From JABMRP01 sp964444795 (GTDB lineage: Bacteria > Planctomycetota > Planctomycetia > Pirellulales > Thermoguttaceae): 49,403 bases of DNA. The stretch is taken from positions 1 through 49,403 of the forward strand of contig CAYUIQ010000029.1 in the NCBI GenBank assembly GCA_964444795.1, written 5' to 3'. This document shows positions 8,868-15,804 of this stretch, one piece after another; positions within the stretch are counted from its first letter, which is position 1; each line of letters opens with the position of its first letter. The position numbers and the translations under genes are program-made. The notes under the pieces were generated by a model. The model searched no databases and had not been told where the DNA came from. It saw only the letters and a list, made by a program, of their open reading frames with translations.

Positions 8868-9830
8868 ATGGCTAAGAACGGCCGGCGTAACGGCAAGAAC
8901 GATAATTCGGCAATGCGCCCAATCCGCACCGCGGTTCTCCGTGGATTGGGGGTTCTCATACCACCGCTGATGACCATTGTCATTTTTCTTTGGGTGGGCA
9001 ATACGATTCAGGACTACGTGCTCACGCCGGTGACCAACGGCCTCCGCGAAATGATCGTATGGCAAGACCCGGTCGACTCTTATGTTCGTGAGGAAGAAGA
9101 TCTAACATTGTTGCCTGAGAGCGGCGGGCGCGTCGGGACAGACAAAGATGACGACGATGGGGTGCAATACCGCCGCTTGGAGAGCGAGGAGTTTATCAAG
9201 AAGGAAATCGTCGACGAAGTACGCGACAACGCGGGCGACGAGCCGATCCCCGAAACGGCCAAGGGTGTCTATCGCCGGTACATTGAACTCCGCTACCTGA
9301 ATCCGTACCGCGTGGTTCCATGTTTCCTGGCTCTGTTCACGCTGATCTTGTACCTCCTGGGCAAATTCATGGCCGCCCGAATCGGCCGGACGTTCTGGAC
9401 CGTTTTCGAGCGCGGAATCCTTCAATTGCCGGTGGTCCGACAGGTCTACTCGTCGGTCAAGCAGGTCAGCGACTTCATGTTTAGCGAGTCGGAGATCGAG
9501 TACACGCGCGTCGTGGCCGTTCAATACCCTCGCCAGGGCATTTGGTCGCTCGGTTTCGTGACCGGCGAAAGTCTTCAGGACATCGCCAAGGTAGCAGGGG
9601 AGCCGGTGCTGTCCGTACTAATGTGTACCTCGCCGATGCCGATGACCGGCTTCACCATCACCGTGCGGAAAAGCGAAGTGATCGATCTGGACGTGACGAT
9701 CGATGAAGCATTCCAGTTCATCGTCAGTTGCGGCGTGGTCGTTCCTCCCCACCAACTAGCAGGGGCCCACCAACTGGAAGGGGCGTCGGCCGCGATCGAG
9801 TCGGAAGCTCCGGCGGCCGATTCTCCCTGA
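8868..9830 (+). CDS. DUF502 family membrane protein
   Basis: A 320-residue product. A basic N-terminus leads into a first membrane segment (VLIPPLMTIVIFLWVG, about residues 26-45). A second lies around residues 148-165 (CFLALFTLILYLLGKFMA). It is followed by the family-typical stretch RTFWTVFERGILQLPVVRQVYSSVKQVSDFMF and a soluble C-terminal domain with VLMCTSPMPMTGF. Usual DUF502 proteins are ~200 residues. This one carries an extra ~80-residue acidic, charged segment between the two helices (EEEDLTLLPE...DKDDDDG), plus a short Ala-rich tail. The function is unknown; plant relatives are the LIKE-COV proteins. The start ATG at 8868 is preceded by an AAGGACAGG-type site. It probably shares a transcript with the comF-like gene. 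Confidence 0.85.
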   Translation: MAKNGRRNGKNDNSAMRPIRTAVLRGLGVLIPPLMTIVIFLWVGNTIQDYVLTPVTNGLREMIVWQDPVDSYVREEEDLTLLPESGGRVGTDKDDDDGVQYRRLESEEFIKKEIVDEVRDNAGDEPIPETAKGVYRRYIELRYLNPYRVVPCFLALFTLILYLLGKFMAARIGRTFWTVFERGILQLPVVRQVYSSVKQVSDFMFSESEIEYTRVVAVQYPRQGIWSLGFVTGESLQDIAKVAGEPVLSVLMCTSPMPMTGFTITVRKSEVIDLDVTIDEAFQFIVSCGVVVPPHQLAGAHQLEGASAAIESEAPAADSP

Positions 9831-10094
9831 TCGGTCCCGTATCGAAACCCGAAGCGTCTGCGAGGCAGTCTTTTCCGCCCTCGCTGACGCTTCGGGTTAC
9901 CATGGCAACCCGTCCCCACGCATCGGCGGGTTCTGCCAGGCGCGGCGGCAGAAATTGCGCTTGGCGATCGGCGACTCGTCGGCTGGTGCCCCTCATCCAG
10001 GCGGCCATGACCGATCCGTCATGTGACGCTAATCCTTGTCAGCAAAGCTCTTAGGTGTCTCGCCAAGGAATGCTGGCGGGTCGAGCGGTTCTTT
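9831..10094. other. Intergenic region before the flagellar operon
   Basis: The stretch contains a hairpin repeat (9846-9898) and otherwise nothing that I recognise as coding or structured RNA. It separates the DUF502 gene from the sigma-54 promoter of the flagellar genes. Confidence 0.4.
9846..9898. repeat. Palindromic REP-like repeat
   Basis: 20-bp arms at 9846-9865 and 9879-9898 are inverted copies with one mismatch (core CCCGAAGCGTC / GACGCTTCGGG) around a 13-nt loop. It may terminate or insulate the DUF502 transcript, but there is no T-tract. The style matches extragenic palindromes seen elsewhere in this window. Confidence 0.65.
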
Positions 10095-10110
10095 TGGCAC
10101 GTCGATTGCT
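10095..10110 (+). promoter_or_regulatory. Sigma-54 (RpoN) -24/-12 promoter for flagellar operon
   Basis: The sequence TGGCACG-TCGA-TTGCT matches the RpoN consensus TGGCACG-N4-TTGC at every defined position. The invariant GG (10096-10097) and GC (10108-10109) are separated by exactly 10 bp. It sits 86 bp before the flgF start, giving a leader of about 75 nt. This implies activator-dependent (NtrC-type) control of the rod/ring/hook-junction genes; no activator gene is in the window. Confidence 0.8.
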
Positions 10111-10195
10111 ATCCGGTGGGGCACGGCGTCGTTTCGTTCACGGCGTCGTTCACATCGCGTATCCACCAATCGACCGCTATTCCGGCGAGGCTGTC

Positions 10196-10942
10196 ATGCC
10201 ATACGGCATTTATCTCTCGGCCGACGGGGCCCAAGCGCAAGCCACGCGCATGGAAGTCATTACCAATAATCTGGCCAACGTTGATACGGTCGGATTCAAA
10301 CGCGATCTGGCCATCTTTCAGGCCCGTTACGCGGAAGAGACGGAAGCGGGGCTCGATTTTTCGGGTTCCGGATCGATCAACGACGTCGGCGGCGGCGTGC
10401 AGGTTCAGGAAACCCGAACGGATTTCTCGTCCGGTCCGATCCGCCGCACCAACATCCCCACCGACGTCGCCATCGAAGGAGACGGCTTCTTCCAGGTTCA
10501 GAAGGGAGAGGACATCTTTCTCACCCGCGCCGGCAATTTTCACATCACCGCCAGCGGGAATCTGGTCACGCAACAAGGATACTCCGTGCTCAACGAGAGC
10601 GGCAGTCCGATCTCCATCGCCAACCAGATTCCCTGGGACGTTTCCCATACGGGCGTTATTCGGCAAGGCGGCGTCAACCAACCCCTGGCACTGGTGCAGC
10701 CGGAGTCGCTGGGCGATCTGGTCAAGGTGGGCGAGAATCTCTTCAAGCCGCTGGCCGAGCCGCCGGCCTTACCCGCCAACCAGCGGCGAACCCTTCATCG
10801 CCACCTGGAAATGTCCGGGGTCCGGCCGACGACCGAGATGCTGGAAATGATCCAGGCCTCGCGAGCATTCGAGGCCAACGTCAACATGATCCGTGCCCAG
10901 GACGAAATGCTCTCCGGCCTGACCACTCGTGTTTTGAGGTAA
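10196..10942 (+). CDS. flgF: Flagellar proximal/distal rod protein FlgF-like
   Basis: 248 residues from the ATG at 10196, which is chosen because the flagellar rod N-terminal motif begins there (MPYGIYLSADGAQAQATRMEVITNNLANVDTVGFKRD); the 47 codons upstream are non-conserved and overlap the sigma-54 promoter region. The N-terminal rod motif ends in the ANV-TxGFKR signature, the centre has the IEGDGFFQV loop and LTRAGNF, and the C-terminus has the helical rod/hook motif (MLEMIQASRAFEANVNMIRAQDEM). The length matches FlgF (~250). The gene directly precedes flgG, as expected. FlgF is an axial component of the rod that crosses the periplasm, exported by the flagellar type III system. A second FlgG-type protein cannot be excluded because the two families are close. 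Confidence 0.88.
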   Translation: MPYGIYLSADGAQAQATRMEVITNNLANVDTVGFKRDLAIFQARYAEETEAGLDFSGSGSINDVGGGVQVQETRTDFSSGPIRRTNIPTDVAIEGDGFFQVQKGEDIFLTRAGNFHITASGNLVTQQGYSVLNESGSPISIANQIPWDVSHTGVIRQGGVNQPLALVQPESLGDLVKVGENLFKPLAEPPALPANQRRTLHRHLEMSGVRPTTEMLEMIQASRAFEANVNMIRAQDEMLSGLTTRVLR

Positions 10943-10957
10943 GGAGATCTCTAAGCC

Positions 10958-11764
10958 ATGACCGTTCAAGCGCTTTACAGTGCGGCCACCGGAATGTCCG
11001 CCATGGAAACCAAGCTGGACGTGATCGCCAACAACCTGGCGAACATCGAAACGACCGGCTTCAAACGCGGGCGAGCCAACTTCGAGGATCTCTTCTACCG
11101 CCACGAAATGTTGCCCGGAGCCGAGGATACGGCCGGACAATACACGCCCACCGGTATCTCGGTCGGCATGGGAACCCGTGTCTCGAGCATCCAGACCAAC
11201 TTCGACCAGGGTGCCTTCCAGCAAACGAGCGGCGAACTGGATGTCGCCATCGAGGGAGAAGGGTTTTTCCAAGTGAACGATCCGTCCTCGGGACAAATTC
11301 TCTATACACGCGCCGGGAATTTCTCGCAAAACGCCAACGGCGACGTGGTCATGGGATCGGCCAACATCGGCCGGTTGCTCGAACCGGCGATTACGATCCC
11401 CGAGGACGCCGACGGCATTGTGATCAGTGCCGAGGGGATCGTCTCCGTGCGCCAGCCCGGTTCGCCCAACCTCACCCAAGTCGGGCAACTCGAACTGGCC
11501 TACTTCATCAACCCCGAAGGGCTGCTGAAGTTGGGCGAGAACCTGTATTCCGAAACCGACGCCTCGGGCACCGCCAGCCTGGGCAACCCGGGCCAAAACG
11601 GTCTGGGTATGGTGCGCCAAAACGCCCTGGAAGCCTCCAACACCGAACCGGTTACGGAACTGATCGATCTGATCAAAACGCAACGGGCCTTTGAACTCAA
11701 TTCCCAGGCCGTCAAAGCCGGGGATGAAATCATGCAACAGATCGTCAACTTGAAACGGTACTAA
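10958..11764 (+). CDS. flgG: Flagellar distal rod protein FlgG
   Basis: 268 residues. The start ATG at 10958 has TAAGGAG (10940-10946) overlapping the flgF stop codon, so the two genes are probably translationally coupled. The protein opens with ALYSAATGMSAMETKLDVIA-NNLANIETTGFKR, which is diagnostic for FlgG. It contains the IEGEGFFQV and LYTRAGNFS loops and ends with the C-terminal motif EPVTELIDLIKTQRAFELNSQAVKAGDEIMQQIVNLKRY, nearly the canonical FlgG tail. It forms the distal rod inside the L and P rings encoded just downstream (flgH, flgI). Confidence 0.96.
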   Translation: MTVQALYSAATGMSAMETKLDVIANNLANIETTGFKRGRANFEDLFYRHEMLPGAEDTAGQYTPTGISVGMGTRVSSIQTNFDQGAFQQTSGELDVAIEGEGFFQVNDPSSGQILYTRAGNFSQNANGDVVMGSANIGRLLEPAITIPEDADGIVISAEGIVSVRQPGSPNLTQVGQLELAYFINPEGLLKLGENLYSETDASGTASLGNPGQNGLGMVRQNALEASNTEPVTELIDLIKTQRAFELNSQAVKAGDEIMQQIVNLKRY

Positions 11765-11772
11765 GACCAACC

Positions 11773-12945
11773 ATGCAAGCACACTCCCGTAACCGACGAC
11801 CATCCGGCACATCGCACCCGCGGTCGCTCGCGGTCTGCCTGCTGGCGCTTCTCGCGATCGCCACCGTGGCGCTCGATATCGCGGCGTTCGATGCAACCGC
11901 GGCCGACATTCGCTTGCGGTCGCAGGTCACCGCCGGAGGGCCGGCGGTAACGCTGGCCGATGTGGCGACGATCGCCGGCGCCGATTCCGAACAACTGCGG
12001 CAGCTCTCGGCCATTGAACTGGTTGCCTCCCCGCCTCCAGGACAGCAGGCCTTCCTCCGCGTCCGGCAGATCGAGGACCTGCTGTTGCTGCGGGGGATCA
12101 ATCTGGTTGAGCACAACATTTCCGGGGCCAGCCAGGTCGTCATCCGTAGCTCCGCCGTCGAGACGACCGTTCAGCAGCCGGTCACCCCCGCCACGATGAC
12201 CCGCGCGCGCCGGGCCGTCGCCGCCGCCGTGATACGCTATCTACAGGATCGGGTCTCCGCCGAGGAAATGTGGCACGTTGACGTTTCACTTCAACCCGAT
12301 CAAATCCGCGCCATCCAAGATGCCGGCGGCCATCTCACGGTGGCCGGCGGTTTGCCGCCCTGGACGGGAAGCCAATTCTTCGAGATCACGCTACCCGGCG
12401 CCGGTTCGAGCGTGCGACTGGGTATTCAGGCCCGGGTGTCGCTGCCCCCGGCGGTGGTGATCACCACTCGACCCATCGCTCGCGGAGCGCTGGTTCACGC
12501 GGCCGACGTCCAATTGGTTCGCGGAACCCCAACGGCCCAAGACGGTGACGCCTTCGAGAGTTTGGAAAGCGTCATCGGCCGAGAAACGACGCGCGGCATT
12601 GGAACGGGAAAAGTCGTGCAACGAGACATGGTACGGTTGCCCCTGCTGGTTCGGCAAAACGACGTCGTGACCGTTTATGTTCGCAGCCCGGGGATCAACA
12701 TCCGTTCGGTCGCCCGGGCCGTGGAGGAGGGAAGTCACGGCGAACTGATTACGGTCGAATCGCTCCAGGGCCGGTCGCGCAAGGATCGCAAGACCTTCTT
12801 CGCCCGGGTTTGTGGAATGCAGGAAGTCGAAGTATACGCCCACCCGGTACGAGCCGCGCAAAGCCCGGTGGACCGCTCGGTCGCCACCGGCGTTGTGCCG
12901 GCTAGCGGCGTTTCTTCCTTCAGCCAAAGGAGAAACTGGCAATGA
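11773..12945 (+). CDS. flgA: Flagellar P-ring assembly chaperone FlgA (long form)
   Basis: 390 residues, longer than the ~220 of enterobacterial FlgA. A basic N-terminus and hydrophobic segment (AVCLLALLAIATVALDIAAF) form a signal peptide. The N-terminal half is a planctomycete-type extension (VTLADVATIAGADSEQLRQLSAIEL...). The C-terminal half holds the SAF/ChapFlgA domain: VVITTRPIARGALVHAADV, then the segment with VIGRETTRGIGTGKVVQRDMV and the closing RQNDVVTVYVRSPGINI. FlgA is a periplasmic chaperone that helps FlgI polymerise. It lies 8 bp after flgG, and its stop overlaps the flgH start (ATGA at 12942-12945), so translation is coupled. Confidence 0.92.
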   Translation: MQAHSRNRRPSGTSHPRSLAVCLLALLAIATVALDIAAFDATAADIRLRSQVTAGGPAVTLADVATIAGADSEQLRQLSAIELVASPPPGQQAFLRVRQIEDLLLLRGINLVEHNISGASQVVIRSSAVETTVQQPVTPATMTRARRAVAAAVIRYLQDRVSAEEMWHVDVSLQPDQIRAIQDAGGHLTVAGGLPPWTGSQFFEITLPGAGSSVRLGIQARVSLPPAVVITTRPIARGALVHAADVQLVRGTPTAQDGDAFESLESVIGRETTRGIGTGKVVQRDMVRLPLLVRQNDVVTVYVRSPGINIRSVARAVEEGSHGELITVESLQGRSRKDRKTFFARVCGMQEVEVYAHPVRAAQSPVDRSVATGVVPASGVSSFSQRRNWQ

Positions 12946-13628
12946 CCCATCCGATACTTCGGCCCGGCCGGCTCACAATCGCAGCGCTCGTATTGTCGCT
13001 CTCGGGCACGGCCGCGACCGCTTGGGGACAAAGCGGCAGCATGTTTGGCGACGCGACGCAACGGCAGCAGCCGCTGTCGGCGGAGATCGGCGACTGGCAA
13101 TACCAGAAGGTCGAGGAGCTACGACCGGTCGGCCTGCACACGATCCTCACCGTCCGGGTCGACGAGCGTTCCAGCGTGATCAGCGAGGGAGAAATCGATC
13201 GTCGTAAGAAGGCCAGCCTCGACGCCGTGCTCGGCGATTGGACGTTGCTGGACGGGCTGGCTCTGATCCCCGACCCCCAAACGGCCGGCGATCCCAAGAT
13301 CAGCGGCTCCTGGAACAACAAGTATCGTGCCGAGGCCGGGATAGATACCCGCGACGCGATGCAGTTCGACATTGCCGCCAAGGTGGTCGATGTTCGGCCC
13401 AACAAGAACCTCGTCATCGAGGGCCATCGCACCATCCGCAACAACAACGAACAGTGGACTTTCTCGATCAGCGGCGTGATCCGTCCCGAGGACATTCAGG
13501 CGGACAACACGATTCTCAGCCGCAATATTGCCGAACTGCTGATCGACAAACGCGAAAGCGGACACGTTCGCGACGGGTATCGGCGAGGGTGGCTGATGCA
13601 GTGGCTTGACCGGTATCAGCCGTTCTAG
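12942..13628 (+). CDS. flgH: Flagellar L-ring protein FlgH
   Basis: 228 residues, the usual size. The FlgH pattern is clear: GLHTILTVRVDERSSVISEGEID, a central beta-rich region, and VVDVRPNKNLVIEGHRTIRNNNEQWTFSISGVIRPEDI with NTILSRNIAELLID near the end. In E. coli FlgH is a lipoprotein with an N-terminal lipobox cysteine. This protein has a normal-looking signal peptide (RLTIAALVLSLSGTAATAWGQ) but no cysteine near the cleavage point, so it probably is not lipidated. It forms the outer-membrane ring around the rod. It overlaps flgA by 4 bp and precedes flgI by ~40 bp of repetitive sequence. Confidence 0.95.
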   Translation: MTHPILRPGRLTIAALVLSLSGTAATAWGQSGSMFGDATQRQQPLSAEIGDWQYQKVEELRPVGLHTILTVRVDERSSVISEGEIDRRKKASLDAVLGDWTLLDGLALIPDPQTAGDPKISGSWNNKYRAEAGIDTRDAMQFDIAAKVVDVRPNKNLVIEGHRTIRNNNEQWTFSISGVIRPEDIQADNTILSRNIAELLIDKRESGHVRDGYRRGWLMQWLDRYQPF

Positions 13629-13654
13629 GGACTGGGGACTAGGGACTAGGGACT
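13626..13654 (+). repeat. GGGACTA-type short tandem repeat in flgH-flgI gap
   Basis: From the flgH stop codon onward the sequence is tandem copies of a GGGACTA/GGGACTG unit. The first 17 bp (TAGGGACTGGGGACTAG, 13626-13642) recur exactly, in inverse orientation, after nuoJ at 44710-44726, where they again start at the stop codon. Confidence 0.7.
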
Positions 13655-13670
13655 GGAAAGGGTGGAAGTG

Positions 13671-14762
13671 ATGAGACGGGATTGGATGACTCGGGCGGTG
13701 GCGGCGATTGGGGTGTTGGTTGCCGTGGCGGCGGCGACGCCGGCTCGCGGCGAAGTGGTGCTGGACAGTATCTGCCGCGTGAAGGGACAGCAGCGCAATA
13801 CGTTGCACGGCTGGGGGATCGTCGTGGGCCTGAAAGGGACCGGCGACGGCGGCAACAGCCTGCCCACGATGCGTAGTCTGGCCCTGCTGATGGAAGGCAT
13901 GGGCCGTCCGTTGACCTCCACGGCCGGCCTGCTGGAACTCAAGGACGCCAAGAACGTGGCCCTGGTCTACGTCACCGCGACGATCCCGGCCAAGGGAGCC
14001 TCGCAGGGAACCGAAATCGATTGCTCCCTTAGCGCCGTCTCGGCCAAGAGTCTGGCCGGCGGCCGACTGACGACCACCGCGTTGATCGGCCCCAATCCGG
14101 CCGACCGTGTCGGGCTCGGAGCCAACAATCATCGCGTTTACGCCTTTGCCGAGGGACCCGTCGAACTGGAAGACGCCAACGGGCCGACGACCGGAAGAGT
14201 TCATCGCGGTTGCCGCATGGAAGCGAATCACCTCACTCCCTTCACCAAGGACGACAAGCTCACGCTGATCATTAACGACAGCCACGCCAGCTTTCAGGTC
14301 GCCCAGGATGTCGTCGACTTGATCAACAGCCAGCTTGGATTCGACAACCCCAGCGCCGCGCCGGCCAAAGCCATCGATCCGTCGACCGTCGAGGTGATGA
14401 TTCCGCCCCAATACCGCGACAATGCCGTGCTGTTCGTTTCGCAGGTGCTCAGCCTGCCCATGCTTCAGCCGCAAACCAGCGCCCGGGTAACGATCAACGA
14501 GCGTCGCGGAACGATCGCCATCGGAGGTGACGTGGAGATCGGACCGGTACTGATTACGCATCGCAATTTCGTCGTCGAGACAGACAGCGTGATGCCGATC
14601 GACCAATTCGTGCCCATCGACCCGGGACAAAGGGCGGCGCCCAAGCTCAAGGCGCTGGTCGAGGCGTTGAAGGCCGTCCAGGCTTCGCCCGACGACATCA
14701 TCGATATCATCAAGGAAATCCACCGCAACGGAAAACTGCACGCGCAGTTGATCATCGAATAG
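13671..14762 (+). CDS. flgI: Flagellar P-ring protein FlgI
   Basis: 363 residues from the ATG at 13671 (GGAAAGGG at 13653-13660); an in-frame GTG at 13662 would add three residues. A signal peptide (MRRDWMTRAVAAIGVLVAVAAATPARG) precedes the FlgI body. Family hallmarks are VLDSICRVKGQQRNTLHGWGIVVGL-GTGD near the start, the central NPADRVGLGANNHRVYAF region and the C-terminal DIIDIIKEIHRNGKLHAQLIIE. The length agrees with E. coli FlgI (~365). It forms the periplasmic ring in the peptidoglycan layer. FlgA, two genes upstream, is its chaperone. Confidence 0.95.
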   Translation: MRRDWMTRAVAAIGVLVAVAAATPARGEVVLDSICRVKGQQRNTLHGWGIVVGLKGTGDGGNSLPTMRSLALLMEGMGRPLTSTAGLLELKDAKNVALVYVTATIPAKGASQGTEIDCSLSAVSAKSLAGGRLTTTALIGPNPADRVGLGANNHRVYAFAEGPVELEDANGPTTGRVHRGCRMEANHLTPFTKDDKLTLIINDSHASFQVAQDVVDLINSQLGFDNPSAAPAKAIDPSTVEVMIPPQYRDNAVLFVSQVLSLPMLQPQTSARVTINERRGTIAIGGDVEIGPVLITHRNFVVETDSVMPIDQFVPIDPGQRAAPKLKALVEALKAVQASPDDIIDIIKEIHRNGKLHAQLIIE

Positions 14763-14784
14763 CCCCTTACCGGAGAAGCACAAA

Positions 14785-15243
14785 GTGAGCACGATCGGCT
14801 ACCCCCAACCGACGGCGCCGACGCGCATACCGGTAGACATGACGGCCAGGCGCACGCCCGCGACCGGTGCAACGGACAGCGCCGATCCGGCCAACAGCAA
14901 CGCCGATCCGGCCAACAGTAAGGAGCTGCGCGAGGCGTTTAACGCGTTTGTCGGCGAAGTGTTCTACGGGCAGATGCTCAAGGCGATGCACAAGACGGCC
15001 GGGAAGCCGGCGTATTTCCACGGCGGACAGGCCGAGGAGATCTTCCAGCAACAACTCGATCAGGTGCTGGTCGACAAGATGACCGAGACCGGCGCCGATG
15101 CCCTGGGCCGCCCGCTATTTGAAGCGTCCCGTCTGAAGAAAACACGCGAGATCCCGGCCGGCCAACCGTCGCTCGAAGCGCCCCAAGGGACATTATCGCT
15201 TGAAGTGTCCCAGGGAACGTTATTGCAGATGATTCGAAGATAG
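14785..15243 (+). CDS. flgJ: Rod-binding protein (FlgJ N-terminal domain only)
   Basis: 152 residues from a GTG start at 14785 with GGAGAAG upstream. Residues ~45-115 match the FlgJ rod-binding domain: LREAFNAFVGEVFYGQMLKAMHKTAGKPAYFHGGQAEEIFQQQLDQVLVDKM. The muramidase domain found in enterobacterial FlgJ is absent, as in many bacteria that use a separate lytic enzyme, so another peptidoglycan hydrolase would be needed for rod passage. A linker with DPANSNADPANS precedes the domain. The C-terminus has a 9-residue tandem repeat (LEAPQGTLS / LEVSQGTLL). It probably acts as the rod cap in the periplasm. Confidence 0.85.
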   Translation: MSTIGYPQPTAPTRIPVDMTARRTPATGATDSADPANSNADPANSKELREAFNAFVGEVFYGQMLKAMHKTAGKPAYFHGGQAEEIFQQQLDQVLVDKMTETGADALGRPLFEASRLKKTREIPAGQPSLEAPQGTLSLEVSQGTLLQMIRR

Positions 15244-15266
15244 TGTTGCAGATGAATCGAAGATAG
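15223..15266 (+). repeat. 21-bp direct repeat spanning the flgJ stop codon
   Basis: The 21 bp ending with the flgJ stop (TTGCAGATGATTCGAAGATAG, 15223-15243, given here only to describe the unit; core GCAGATGA-TCGAAGATAG) is repeated at 15246-15266 with one mismatch. The duplication includes the stop codon and lies next to a 27-bp imperfect tandem repeat inside the gene end. Confidence 0.7.
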
Positions 15267-15280
15267 CAAAAGGCACGCTC

Positions 15281-15766
15281 ATGGAGATGCACTGGGAATC
15301 GGACTTGGCCGAACTGCTGACCGATCTGTCGGCCGTCCAGGAGGAACTGTTGCAGGTTCTCGACCGCAAACGCGAGCTGCTGGTCGCCGGCCGAGCCGAC
15401 GAACTCGCTCCCGTGGCGCAACAGGAAGAGGGCTTGGTCGTCAAACTGCAGGATTGCGTCTCCCGACGCGAAGTCCTGCTCCGGCGGGCATCCGACGAAG
15501 GACGACCCGCCGGGAGCATCCAGGCGCTGACCGACTCCTTGCCCCGCCCCCGGCGTACGGAACTCTCGCCCCGGGTAAAAGTCGCCAGCGCCAGGGCCCG
15601 ATTGCTACGACACCAAAGCCTGACCAATTGGGTGCTAGCACAGCGGACTTTGATCCATTTGTCTCAGTTGTTGGAGATTATCGCTACCGGCGGGCGTCTT
15701 CAGCCGACATATGGAGAAAGGGAACCTGTCAACGCCAGCGGTTCGCTCGTAGACCGGGCGATTTAG
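15281..15766 (+). CDS. flgN: Flagellar export chaperone FlgN
   Basis: 161 residues, all-helical in appearance. The N-terminal helix (WESDLAELLTDLSAVQEELLQVLDRKRELLVAGRADELAPVAQQEEGLVVKLQDC) has the FlgN heptad pattern. A central variable region and a helix with LRHQSLTNWVLAQRTLIHLSQLLEIIA follow; the C-terminal part carries the YGEREP segment typical of FlgN proteins. FlgN binds the C-termini of FlgK and FlgL in the cytoplasm and delivers them to the export apparatus. Its position directly before flgK and flgL supports this. The anti-sigma factor gene flgM, often next to flgN, is not present. Confidence 0.88.
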   Translation: MEMHWESDLAELLTDLSAVQEELLQVLDRKRELLVAGRADELAPVAQQEEGLVVKLQDCVSRREVLLRRASDEGRPAGSIQALTDSLPRPRRTELSPRVKVASARARLLRHQSLTNWVLAQRTLIHLSQLLEIIATGGRLQPTYGEREPVNASGSLVDRAI

Positions 15767-15804
15767 CATATCTCGGCAAATTCGGCAGCTTACAGAAACC
15801 CGTC

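Noticed and set aside
15244..15280. Possible flgM between flgJ and flgN
   Set aside because: The gap is only 37 bp and consists mainly of the duplicated flgJ end.
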